Source of the DNA: Streptomyces sp. NBC_01304
GTDB lineage: Bacteria > Actinomycetota > Actinomycetes > Streptomycetales > Streptomycetaceae
DNA: 64,000 nucleotides
Assembly (NCBI RefSeq): GCF_035975855.1
Contig: NZ_CP109055.1
Location: forward strand, 8,680,001 to 8,744,000
Reading direction: 5' to 3'
Below the pieces are notes generated by a model. That model saw only the letters and a program-made list of their open reading frames with translations. It ran no database searches and had not been told where the DNA came from. Position numbers and translations under genes: made by a program. Position 1 is the first letter of the stretch; each line of letters opens with the position of its first letter. Shown piece by piece: positions 36,423 to 44,326 of this stretch.

Positions 36423-37796
36423 ATGGACACCGAGGTGGGCGGGGACGTCGGCGCGGGAGTGCGGCCGCGGCGGCATGCGGTGGTGCCGGGACCGCGCGGA
36501 GTGCCGATGCTGGGGAACCTGCCGCAGTTCGGGAAGGACCCACTTGCCTTTTTCACCCTGCTGCGTGAGCGCGGGGACATGGTGAGCTGGCGGTTCGGCG
36601 GGAAGCGCTGTGTTTTCCTGGCCGATCCGGACTGCATAGGAGAGTTGCTGACGGAGGCGGAGGCCGGCTTCGACCGCAACGACCTGGGAATTTCCTTCCG
36701 TACGCTCCTCGGCAATGGCGTGGTCGTCGCCAAGGGGGCGGACTGGCGGCGTAAGCGTTCGCTCGTGCAGCCCTCCGTGCGACCCAAGCAGGTGCGGTCG
36801 TACGCGGCCACGATGGCGGGCTGCGCCGTGGAGCTCGCGGACCGCTGGTCCGACGGCCAACGGGTCGACATCAAGCGGGAGATGTCCGCCCTGACCCAGC
36901 GGATAGCGGTACGCACGATCTTCGGCACCGACAGCGAGGCCGACGCCGAGGCGATCGGCCGGGCCATGGATGTGGCGCAGCGGGAAATAGGGGCGGAGTT
37001 CAGGGGGATCGGCGGGCTGCTGCCCGACTGGGTGCCCACCCCCGGGCGGGCCCGGATCAAGAAGGCCGTCAAGGTCATCGATGCCGAGGTCTCCCGGGTC
37101 GTGGCCGCGCACCGAGGCGGCGACTCCGAACGCCCCGATCTGCTCAGCCGGTTGCTGGAGGCGCGGGACGAGGCGGGCACCCGGCTCTCGGACAAGGAGA
37201 TCCGCGACGAGACGGTCACGCTGTACATAGGGGGCCATGAGACGACCAGCAGCGCCCTGGTATGGGCCTGGTACCTGCTGTCCCGCAACCCCCGGGTGCG
37301 TGCGGCGCTGGGCGCGGAGCTGGACCGGGTGCTGGGTGAGCGTGAGCCGGGCTTCGACGACTACGGACAACTGCCCTACACCCAGGCGGTGGTGAAGGAG
37401 ACGTTGCGCCTGTATCCGACGATCTGGCTGCTCACCGGCCAGGCCAAGGAGGGCAGCACGGTCGGCGGCGTGCCGATACCGGCGGGGACCCGGGTGTGGA
37501 GCAGCCAGTGGGCCACTCAGCGGGATCCTCGCTGGTACCCGGACCCGGAGGAGTTCCGGCCCGAGCGGTGGGACCCGGACACCGGCGACGACATACCTGA
37601 GTACGCGTGGTTCCCGTTCGGTGGCGGACCCCGGGTCTGCCTGGGCGCACGCTTCGCCATGGTCGAGGCGGTGCTGGTCCTGGCCGTGCTGGCGCGGAGG
37701 TTCGAGCTGGAGGTGGACCCGGGGGAGATACGACCGGTGCCCACGCTGACGCTGCAGCCGGACCGGGATGTGCTGGGGACGGTGCGGGGGCGGTAG
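36423..37796 (+). CDS. Cytochrome P450
   Basis: A 457-aa soluble monooxygenase. The I-helix oxygen-binding motif is YIGGHETTSS, the K-helix ExxR is ETLR, and the heme-ligand loop FPFGGGPRVCLGARFA gives the Cys ligand. The N-terminal proline-rich start GPRGVPMLGNLPQFGKDP is more like the CYP110/CYP102-type families than the short CYP105/107 group. There is no fused reductase. I favour the ATG at 36423 because GGGGAGGGGAG precedes it. A GTG at 36345 in frame would add 26 residues and start within 15 bp of the DnaA-box-like sites. No ferredoxin gene adjoins it. The substrate is unknown. Confidence 0.88.
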   Translation: MDTEVGGDVGAGVRPRRHAVVPGPRGVPMLGNLPQFGKDPLAFFTLLRERGDMVSWRFGGKRCVFLADPDCIGELLTEAEAGFDRNDLGISFRTLLGNGVVVAKGADWRRKRSLVQPSVRPKQVRSYAATMAGCAVELADRWSDGQRVDIKREMSALTQRIAVRTIFGTDSEADAEAIGRAMDVAQREIGAEFRGIGGLLPDWVPTPGRARIKKAVKVIDAEVSRVVAAHRGGDSERPDLLSRLLEARDEAGTRLSDKEIRDETVTLYIGGHETTSSALVWAWYLLSRNPRVRAALGAELDRVLGEREPGFDDYGQLPYTQAVVKETLRLYPTIWLLTGQAKEGSTVGGVPIPAGTRVWSSQWATQRDPRWYPDPEEFRPERWDPDTGDDIPEYAWFPFGGGPRVCLGARFAMVEAVLVLAVLARRFELEVDPGEIRPVPTLTLQPDRDVLGTVRGR

Positions 37797-37949
37797 GCGG
37801 GGTGGGACTTGTCTGGGCGAGGTTCGTGCCTTGGCAGGTCTTCGTGCCCGGGCAGGGCTCCGCGGGGATGGAGATGGGGGTGGGGGCCCTATGACTTTGG
37901 TCAAGGGAATCGGGCTGTGCTGCGGCTGAGTTCCATGGAGGATGGATGA

Positions 37950-38435
37950 GTGCCGGATCTTCTGTGGGCTGACGTCGAGTGCTTCTTCGACCCCGATCTG
38001 ACGGGGTCGCTTCCGGATGTGCGGGTGCCCGGAACTTCGGTGGAGGACTGGCAGGCGGTCCTTGATCTCGTAGTTGAGAGCGGCTTGGAAGCACCAATAT
38101 CTGGTTGGTGATGTCGCCATGCCGCTTCCTCGCTCCAGGGAGGTGCTGTCCCGGCCGCGTGGCGGCGACGGCTGCCGGCTGTGGGTGTGGCCGTCGCCGA
38201 ACGGGCTCGCTTGTTTCGTTTTCATGCGACGGACGAGATCGACTTCGATGTCGACGTGAGTGACCCGATGGGCCAGGAACGGCTCGACGAGTTCTGTGGG
38301 CTTCTACGGGCGATTGGGCGGCGGCTTGGCAAGCCGGTCCTGATGGATCCAGAGGGGGACTACGGGCATCCGGTGTTGGGCTTCGATCCGGAGATCGATC
38401 GGGTTGTCCGGCTGGTAGCGCGCTGGGTCAAGTGA
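37950..38435 (+). pseudogene. Frameshifted gene of unknown function
   Basis: Coding sense jumps between two frames. It starts at GTG 37950 (VPDLLWADVECFFDPDL, good GGAGG site). The reading runs in one frame to about 38080 and then continues sensibly one frame on (WKHQYLVGDVAMPLP to VWPSPNGLACFVF). At about 38212 it returns to the first frame (FRFHATDEIDFDVD to VVRLVARWVK). A one-base insertion near 38080 and a one-base loss near 38212 would restore one continuous protein of about 161 aa. As it stands the first frame stops at TGA 38106-38108. I recall similar small intracellular proteins in other Streptomyces but no function. Sequencing error is the main alternative. Confidence 0.7.
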
Positions 38436-38583
38436 CCGCACTGGACAAGGGAAGGTAGCCATGCCAACTCCGAAGGCCGGCAACCTCGTTGCGGGGCTAC
38501 CGGAACGGTAATGGGGAGGGCCCCCGGCCGGCAGGTTTCGTGGCAGGGGCGCCGCGGGCCCCCCGGTCCGCGGCGCTCGCGCC

Positions 38584-39687
38584 CTACGCTGCGGCCGGCT
38601 TCGCCGCGTCCCTCTTGGCGACCTCTTCCCGCACGATCGGGATCACGTACCGGCCGAAGTCGATCGCATCGTCGAGGAGGTCGTAGCCGCGTGCCGAGAG
38701 GATCTCGACGCCAAGGTCGTAGTAGTCGAGCAGGGCCTGCGCGACCGTCTCCGGAGTGCCCACCAGGGCCGTGGAGTTGCCGGCCCCGCCGGTCTCCGCC
38801 GCGGTCGGCGTCCACAGGGCGCGGTCGTGCCGGTCGCCGCGTGCGGCGACCGAGAGGAGGCGCTGCGAGCCGGAGTTCTCGGGGTTCGTGAGCGGGTGGC
38901 GGCGGCTGAGCGGGGTGCCGGCCTTGCGGGCCCGGATCCGTTCCAGGGTGCGGTAGGCCTTCTCCCAGGCCAGGTCCTCGGTGGGCGCGATGATCGGGCG
39001 GAACGCGACCTGGATCTTCGGCACGTCGGTGCGGCCCGCCGCCCGTGCCGCGGCCTTGACCGACTCGATCTGCTGGGCCGTTTCCGCCAGCGGCTCGCCC
39101 CACAGGCAGTAGATGTCGGCCTCCGCGCCGCCGGCGGCGTACGCGGCGGGCGATGAACCGCCGAACGAGACGCGCGGGTGCGGCTGTTGGACGGGGAAGG
39201 TGTCGCTCACGAAGTCGTGGAAGCGGTAGTGGGTGCCCTCGTGGTCGAAGGGGTCGTGGCTCGTCCAGGCCTTCTTGATGATCTGGATGGCTTCACGGGT
39301 ACGGGCGTAGCGCTCGTCCTTGGTGAGGAAGTCGCCCTCGCGCTGCTGCTCGTGGTCGTTGCCCCCGGTGATGAAGTGGACGGCGAGGCGGCCGTCGCTG
39401 ATCCGGTCCAGGGTGGCGAAGGTCTTCGCGGCGAAGGTGGGGTACGAGACGTTCGGGCGGTGGGCGACCAGGATCTGCAGCTGTTCGGTGCGGGCCGCGA
39501 TGTAGGCGGCGGCCGGGGACGGGTCGGGGGAGCCGGAGCCGTACGCGAACAGGACCCGGTCCCAGCCGTACTCCTCGTGGGCCCGGGCGAGCTTGAGCGT
39601 GTACTCCTTGTCGAAGGAGACACCGGAGCGGGCGGTGACTTCGGAGCCGTCGTTGGTTGCGGCGATGCCGAGGAACTCTACGGGCAT
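38584..39687 (-). CDS. ssuD: LLM-class flavin-dependent monooxygenase (alkanesulfonate type)
   Basis: A 367-aa FMNH2-dependent monooxygenase resembling SsuD, which releases sulfite from alkanesulfonates. The TIM-barrel family marks are EFLGIAATNDGSEV at the N-terminus, HRPNVSYPTFAAKTFATLDRISDGRL, the GNDHEQQREGDFL segment and the PRVSFGGSSPAAYAAGG strand. There is no fused reductase, so FMNH2 comes from a separate enzyme. The ATG at 39687 follows a leader containing a 25-codon Cys-Cys leader peptide (39769-39846), consistent with sulfur control. It is divergent from a TetR-type gene. SsuD versus a sulfone monooxygenase such as SfnG cannot be settled from sequence, so the symbol is tentative. 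Confidence 0.85.
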   Translation of the reverse strand: MPVEFLGIAATNDGSEVTARSGVSFDKEYTLKLARAHEEYGWDRVLFAYGSGSPDPSPAAAYIAARTEQLQILVAHRPNVSYPTFAAKTFATLDRISDGRLAVHFITGGNDHEQQREGDFLTKDERYARTREAIQIIKKAWTSHDPFDHEGTHYRFHDFVSDTFPVQQPHPRVSFGGSSPAAYAAGGAEADIYCLWGEPLAETAQQIESVKAAARAAGRTDVPKIQVAFRPIIAPTEDLAWEKAYRTLERIRARKAGTPLSRRHPLTNPENSGSQRLLSVAARGDRHDRALWTPTAAETGGAGNSTALVGTPETVAQALLDYYDLGVEILSARGYDLLDDAIDFGRYVIPIVREEVAKRDAAKPAAA

Positions 39688-39768
39688 GGTGCGACCTCGC
39701 TTGGTGAAGCGGTCATGAGACTGCTGCGGTGATCTGACGTAAGGGGTGGAGAGGTGAGGGTGAAGACG

Positions 39769-39846
39769 TCAGAGGCAACACGCCGCCGACCACACACGAC
39801 CGAAGTCGATGTGGTCGCGGGTGACCAGGCGCAGCTGAGGACGCAT
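39769..39846 (-). CDS. Cys-Cys leader peptide upstream of the sulfonate monooxygenase
   Basis: A 25-codon frame: ATG at 39846, sequence MRPQLRLVTRDHIDFGRVWS then AACCL, stop at 39769. The pattern of a basic start, TRDHIDFGRV and a terminal Cys-Cys matches the short leader peptides found upstream of sulfur-assimilation genes in actinobacteria, which stall or slow when Cys-tRNA is scarce. Its start codon lies inside a perfect 10-bp inverted repeat (39840-39849 with 39871-39880). It lies 81 bp upstream of the monooxygenase start on the same strand. Family assignment is by pattern memory; function as an attenuator is inference. Confidence 0.68.
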   Translation of the reverse strand: MRPQLRLVTRDHIDFGRVWSAACCL

Positions 39847-39880
39847 GGGCCCAGTGGAACAGGCGCCCGCCCCATGCGTC
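39840..39880. promoter_or_regulatory. Inverted repeat covering the leader-peptide start
   Basis: GACGCATGGG (39840-39849) and CCCATGCGTC (39871-39880) are a perfect 10-bp inverted repeat with a 21-base spacer. The leader-peptide ATG is in one arm. It could be an operator for the adjacent TetR-type protein or an RNA stem that hides the leader start. Confidence 0.5.
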
Positions 39881-39944
39881 AACAGCCGCCGGAGCGCGGC
39901 CGATTACCGACCCTCGCTCATGCACGCATGCCACCATCGGCCCC

Positions 39945-40658
39945 ATGGGCACCACCCGAAGAAGGGTCGGCAGACCGCGCGCCGAGCAGCGGCCCGACCG
40001 TGGTCTGACACCGCGTGCCGAACTCCTCGACGCGGCAGCCGAGTTGTTCACCACCCGGGGCTATGCCGCGACCACCACGCGGGCGGTTGCCGAGCGTGCG
40101 GGCATGCGCCAGGCGACCATGTACCACTACGTGGCGGGCAAGGAGGACCTTCTCGCGGAGCTCCTGGAGTCCACGGTCACGCCCTCGCTCACGCTGGCCC
40201 GCCGGCTGCTCGAGCGGGACACGGAACCGGCCGAGCGGCGCCTTCGGGAGCTGTGCAGGTCGGACGTGGAGCTGCTGTGCGGAGGGGTGCACAACCTCGG
40301 GGCGCTGTATCTGCTGCCCGAGGTGCGGGCGGAGCGGTTTGCCGGGTACCGTCGGATCAGGGGGGAACTCAAGGGGAAGTATGGCCAGTTGATCGCCCGC
40401 ACGGAGACGGGTGCCCGCCTCGATCCGGGCGGCCTGGCCCTCCGTACCGACCTGGTCTTCGGTCTGATCGAGGGCGTCATCCTCATCCACCGTTCGGACC
40501 CGGAGCGCCCCGTCGAGGCCTTTGCGCAGGCCACGGCGGAGGCGGCGCTGCGGATCGCGGGGGTGTCCGACTGCGAGTGCCGGGCCGTGGGCGGCGAGGG
40601 CGTTGCCGTGCGTGAGGGCGTTGCCGTGCGCGAGACGGAACTGCCGCCCCTCGCCTGA
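39945..40658 (+). CDS. TetR-family regulator
   Basis: A 237-aa protein. The N-terminal HTH reads AELLDAAAELFTTRGYAATTTRAVAERAGMRQATMYHYVAGKEDLLAELL, followed by a helical effector domain. The C-terminus ends in two near-identical six-residue repeats (GVAVRE twice) encoded by a tandem 18-bp direct repeat at 40596-40630, a recent slippage event in the tail. The ATG start has no strong ribosome binding site. It is divergent from the sulfonate monooxygenase gene and is a good candidate regulator for it. The ligand is unknown. Confidence 0.9.
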   Translation: MGTTRRRVGRPRAEQRPDRGLTPRAELLDAAAELFTTRGYAATTTRAVAERAGMRQATMYHYVAGKEDLLAELLESTVTPSLTLARRLLERDTEPAERRLRELCRSDVELLCGGVHNLGALYLLPEVRAERFAGYRRIRGELKGKYGQLIARTETGARLDPGGLALRTDLVFGLIEGVILIHRSDPERPVEAFAQATAEAALRIAGVSDCECRAVGGEGVAVREGVAVRETELPPLA

Positions 40659-40702
40659 GCGGAGTCGGCGCCAGGAGGCCTTGGGGGCCCGCCCGGCCGG
40701 CT

Positions 40703-41656
40703 TCAGGCGGCCGTGGGGCCCGCCCACTGCTCGTACGACGACCAGGCCTGCAGAGTGCGCCGGCTGGCGAAACGGTGCTCGATGCCGGTGACCGGGTCCC
40801 TGAACTCCAGGGAACGGGCGAGGAGTTGGAGCGGCCGGGAGAAGTCGTCGGGTGCGGGGTCGGCGACGTCGGGGTAGACGGGGTCGCCGAGGATCGGGAC
40901 GCCCAGGGCATTCATGTGCACGCGCAGCTGGTGGGTGCGGCCGGTGCGGGGGAGCAGACGGTAGCGGCCGAGCCCGGCGCGGTGCTCGACGAGCTCGACG
41001 CGGCTCTCGCTGTTCGGCTCGCCGGGGATCTCGTACGCGGCGATCACACCGCGTACCTTCTCGATGCGGCTGCATACGGTGACGGGGAGGGCGAGCGTCG
41101 GCTCGTACGCCGCCACCGCCTCGTACTCCTTGTGCACCCGCCGGTCGCTGAACAGCGACTGATACGCGCCACGATCGGTGCGTCGCACCGTGAACATCAC
41201 CAGTCCGGCAGTGAGCCGGTCGAGCCGGTGTGCGGGCCCCAGTTCGGGGATGCCGAGATCCCGCCGCAGCCGGGCCAGCGCGGTCTCGGCGACGTGGCTG
41301 CCGCGGGGCATGGTGGCGAGGAAGTGCGGCTTGTCGACGACCAGCAGATGCTCGTCCCGGTACACGACGTCGATCGCGAACGGCACGGGCACCTCGGGCC
41401 GCAGTTCCCGGTGGAACCACAGGTGGGCGCCGGGCGCGTAGGGCGTGTCCGGCGCCACCGGCGACCCGTCCGCCGTGACGATCTCGCCGCCGAGCAGCAT
41501 CGCCTCGAGGACCTCCGCGGGCACCGACAGCCGGTCCCGAAGATGATCACCCACGGTCGCCCAGTCGCCGTCGAGCGGGAGCTTGAGGTGTACGGGATCG
41601 ATCCCCTGCCGCTGCGGCAGGGGAGAGGGCGGGATCCGGGGCTTGCGTCGGGGCAT
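40703..41656 (-). CDS. RluA-family RNA pseudouridine synthase
   Basis: A 317-aa enzyme converting specific uridines to pseudouridine in rRNA or tRNA. The catalytic Asp lies in the signature AHRLDRLTAGLVMFTV. The later motifs GRYRLLPRTGRTHQLRVHMNALGVPILGDPVYP are typical of RluA/RluC/RluD. An S4-like N-terminal region (VGDHLRDRLSVPAEVLEAMLLGG) lacks several S4 residues. The ATG reading MPRRKPRIPP is used; a TTG nine bases earlier is possible. It is convergent with the TetR-type gene and 84 bp from the glycohydrolase remnant. The RNA target is not predictable. Confidence 0.9.
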   Translation of the reverse strand: MPRRKPRIPPSPLPQRQGIDPVHLKLPLDGDWATVGDHLRDRLSVPAEVLEAMLLGGEIVTADGSPVAPDTPYAPGAHLWFHRELRPEVPVPFAIDVVYRDEHLLVVDKPHFLATMPRGSHVAETALARLRRDLGIPELGPAHRLDRLTAGLVMFTVRRTDRGAYQSLFSDRRVHKEYEAVAAYEPTLALPVTVCSRIEKVRGVIAAYEIPGEPNSESRVELVEHRAGLGRYRLLPRTGRTHQLRVHMNALGVPILGDPVYPDVADPAPDDFSRPLQLLARSLEFRDPVTGIEHRFASRRTLQAWSSYEQWAGPTAA

Positions 41657-41739
41657 CGGGGTCAAGGGTACGAGGCTTGGGGTGGCGTGCCTGCCCAGGT
41701 CGACCTGAATGCGAGGCGCGAAGTGCCCCCGGGCGGCGA

Positions 41740-42595
41740 TCAGGACCCGGATGCGTCCGGGTCGGCCGCTGCCAGCGCCCTGGCCAGGGCGGTCAGTTCC
41801 GCGTGTCGCAGTACCCGGTCGCCGAAGCCGGGCAGAGGCAGGTGCAAGGGCTCCGTCCAGCGAGCGGGGATCGCGCCGGCACCGTGGACCGCGCCGGCGA
41901 GGCCGCCGGTCACCGCGGCCACGGTGTCCGTGTCGCCGCCCAGGTCGATGGCGGCGGAGAGGGCTTCCTCGTACGTACGTGTCGTACGCAGCGCCCAGAG
42001 GGCGGAGCCTAGGCAGGGCCAGACCGCGCCGTTGAAGTCTGTCGCGTGGTCCAGGTGCGACGTCTCTGCGAAGGTGGCCCGGCGTGCCCGGTGAGAGGGG
42101 GCCTCGGGCAGCGCTGCCGCCGCGGTGGTCAGGGTCAGGGGATCCTGCGGTTCAGCGGGGCCCGGCCCCAGCCCATGGAGGACCGCGGTCCCGTCCGAAG
42201 CGATGTTCGGTGGCGCGGAGCTGTTCGTTTGCCCCTCGAGTGGTACGCCCATGGCGCTCCGTCTCCACCCTGCACGGACTTTCCCCACCCCGCCCCTTCC
42301 CGAAAGGCTGCTGCCGGCTTCAAAGGATTGTCCTCAAACGCCGGACGGGCTGATTTCATCAGCCCGTCCGGCGTTTGAGGACACCGCCGAAGGGCGGAAG
42401 GCTTCGCAGAATCTCGGGAAAGGGCGGGGTGGGGGACTCCCAGCCCCCAGCCGCCACTCACCCGCACATCTCGCCCGCCCCGTCCGGGAATCGCTGTGAA
42501 TAGTCCCCGGCGAGGCCGAACTCGAAGGGTGCTCCCAGGGCGTCGCCGACCGCCGAACCGACGACGGTTCCGACCACTCGTTCCATGCGCTCCAT
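41740..42595 (-). pseudogene. Broken ADP-ribosylglycohydrolase (DraG family)
   Basis: Two separated pieces of one gene. The N-terminal piece (42595 to about 42461) reads MERMERVVGTVVGSAVGDAL then GAPFEFGLAGDY and stops after EMCG. The C-terminal piece (about 42135 to 41740) retains NGAVWPCLGSALWALRTT, the metal-binding block AIDLGGDTDTVAAVTGG and LPLPGFGDRVL. About half of a normal 300-350 aa enzyme, including the middle metal-site residues, is missing. Between the pieces lie stop codons and a nested palindromic element (42283-42434). It cannot make an active hydrolase. The C-terminal piece alone could in principle be translated, but no good start was seen. Confidence 0.8.
42283..42434. repeat. 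Nested palindromic (MITE-like) element
   Basis: An outer inverted repeat of 21 bp with one mismatch (42283-42303 with 42414-42434, GC-rich, starting CCCCACCCCGCCCC) encloses an inner perfect 25-bp stem (42330-42354 with 42358-42382) with a 3-base loop. The inner arm contains CAAACGCCGGACGGGCTGA, a string I remember as common in intergenic DNA of many Streptomyces. There is no open frame, so it would have to be a non-autonomous element. It lies exactly in the break of the glycohydrolase gene. Confidence 0.75.
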
Positions 42596-42754
42596 CCGGC
42601 TAGCGTAGGAACATGCCCGGTTGACTCTGACAGCAGCCCACCGGTCGGCCCCGCTCCAGGGCGCCTCCCGCTCGGTGAACCGCCGCAGCGAAGGACGTAC
42701 GCACTGCTGAAAAGCGCGTACGCGCCACCGGAGTCGGGACCGAGGAGACCGGAA

Positions 42755-43282
42755 ATGACCACAACACCCGCGCGGATCAGGCGGATCGAGGAGCACGAGG
42801 GGCCCGAGGTGGCCGCGCTCTGGAACCGCATGGCGCAGGAGATGCCGGACGGCGGACCGCTGCCGCCCGGAGGCGAGGAGCGCATCGGCCGCATGCTCGC
42901 GTCCTGTGCCTGGCACCACCTGGCGTTCTGCCTCGTGGCAGTCGAGGGACGCGCCGGCGGACGCATCGAGGACGCATGCGGCGAGGCCGGACGCATCGTC
43001 GGATACACGAGCGGCACGATCGACCAGGGCGACGGGCTGCTCCCGCCGCCGGAGGGCGAGATCGAGTGCCTGTACGTGGTGCCCGAGTGGCGTGGCCGTG
43101 GCATCGGGCAGAGCCTGGCCAGGGCGGCCGTCGCCCATCTGTGGCGGTCCGGGGTGCGCTCGATAGGGGTGTACGCCTGCATCGGAGCGCCCGAAGTCCA
43201 GGACTACTGGCGGAGGTTGGGATTCGAGGCCGAGTCGGTGTTCATGGCGCTGTACGGGGCTCACGGGGCGGGGGCGGGCTGA
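42755..43282 (+). CDS. GNAT-family N-acetyltransferase
   Basis: A 175-aa acetyltransferase. The acetyl-CoA-binding motif A is LYVVPEWRGRGIGQSLARAAVAHL (R/Q-x-x-G-x-G/A loop), and motif B is GAPEVQDYWRRLGFEAE. The N-terminal half is variable with an unusual Cys/His region (ASCAWHHLAFCLVAV). The ATG start is preceded by GGAGACCGGAA. It is divergent from the broken glycohydrolase and alone by spacing. The acceptor is unknown. Confidence 0.88.
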   Translation: MTTTPARIRRIEEHEGPEVAALWNRMAQEMPDGGPLPPGGEERIGRMLASCAWHHLAFCLVAVEGRAGGRIEDACGEAGRIVGYTSGTIDQGDGLLPPPEGEIECLYVVPEWRGRGIGQSLARAAVAHLWRSGVRSIGVYACIGAPEVQDYWRRLGFEAESVFMALYGAHGAGAG

Positions 43283-43379
43283 CGAGGTCACGACCTCACG
43301 ACCTCACGGGCTGGCGGCTGACGGCTGACCTGAGCGCGCCACGGGTTGCCCTGCCCTCCCGCCGCCCTCGATATTCGCG

Positions 43380-43438
43380 ATACATCGTGTATTGACGTCT
43401 CGCGCGATCTCGCGATATGTTCGTCTACGGATATTCGG
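43380..43438. promoter_or_regulatory. PadR operator region upstream of the exporter regulator
   Basis: ATACA-TCG-TGTAT (43380-43392) is a perfect short palindrome. The words GATATTCGCGATAC (about 43369-43382) and GATATTCGGATAC (about 43430-43442) flank the region as near-direct repeats, in an AT-rich patch. This is a plausible autoregulatory site for the PadR-type protein that starts at 43460. Confidence 0.5.
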
Positions 43439-43459
43439 ATACGAAGTGAGGTGAGCTCG

Positions 43460-44131
43460 ATGGCGGCCAAGCGGCGCAAGCTGGGCAACCCGCTGGCCCT
43501 GACCGTGCTGGTGCAGCTCACCGAGAAGCCGATGCATCCGTACGAGATCGCGCAGACCCTGCGCAGTCGCGGCAAGGACGCGAGCACGAAGATCAATTAC
43601 GGCTCGCTCTACACCGTCGTGCAGAACCTCGAAAAGCATGGCTTCGTCGAGGTCACAGGCGTGCAGCGGCAGGGCAACCGGCCGGAGCGCACCCTGTACG
43701 GGATCACCGACGCCGGCCGGCAGGAGATGGTCGAGTGGCTGTCCGACCTGCTGGCCGTGCCGGCCCGCGAGTACCCGATCTTCGGGACGGCGCTCGCGGA
43801 CATGGGGGTCATCCACCCCGACGAGGTGGTCCGGCTGCTCACCGAGCGGCTGTCCGCGCTGGAAGTGCAGGCGGCCCGTGGGCGCGGTGGGCTCGAGAAG
43901 CTGCTCGAGACGCTGCCACGGCTCTTCCTCGTGGAGGTCGAGCACCAGCTGCACATGCTGGACGCGGAGATCGCCTGGGTCCGCGGCTTCCTCAAGGAGG
44001 TCGAGGACGGCACGCTCGACGGCGTGCAGGGGTGGCGCACCTTCCATGAGACCGGGGAAGTCCCGCCGGAATTCAGGGACTTGGAAGGCGACTTGGAAGG
44101 ACCTGAAGAAGGCGTGGATCCCGAAATGTAG
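43460..44131 (+). CDS. PadR-family regulator
   Basis: A 223-aa protein. The PadR winged helix spans about residues 8-85 (LALTVLVQLTEKPMHPYEIAQTLR, GSLYTVVQNLEKHGFV, PERTLYGITDAGRQEM) and is followed by a long Vir-type helical C-terminal domain. The ATG start has GTGAGGTGA just upstream. It lies directly before an ABC exporter gene pair in the same direction, a common PadR arrangement in which the regulator represses the exporter and itself. A hairpin at 44146-44186 separates the two. The inducer is unknown. Confidence 0.92.
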   Translation: MAAKRRKLGNPLALTVLVQLTEKPMHPYEIAQTLRSRGKDASTKINYGSLYTVVQNLEKHGFVEVTGVQRQGNRPERTLYGITDAGRQEMVEWLSDLLAVPAREYPIFGTALADMGVIHPDEVVRLLTERLSALEVQAARGRGGLEKLLETLPRLFLVEVEHQLHMLDAEIAWVRGFLKEVEDGTLDGVQGWRTFHETGEVPPEFRDLEGDLEGPEEGVDPEM

Positions 44132-44145
44132 CCAGAGGCACAAGA

Positions 44146-44186
44146 AAGACCCCGGCGGTGCTGCTGGAACAGCCCCGCCAGGGTCT
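44146..44186 (+). terminator. Hairpin after the PadR gene
   Basis: AAGACCCCGGCGG and CCGCCAGGGTCTT form a 13-bp stem with one mismatch. No long T-run follows, so it may be a partial terminator that sets the level of readthrough into the ABC genes. Confidence 0.6.
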
Positions 44187-44326
44187 TCGAACCCCGGACC
44201 GGACCCGCGGTGAAGCAGGGCCAGGCGATCGAGGTGCGGCACACCAAGGATAGCCCGGCGCTCTCGCGCGAGGACGGTTCGGCATCACCGATGACCGATC
44301 ACCCCCGCTCACAGGAGAGCACCGTC

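Noticed and set aside
33457..36543. A 1028-codon open frame opposite the helicase gene
   Set aside because: Shadow frame; the helicase motifs on the plus strand explain the region.
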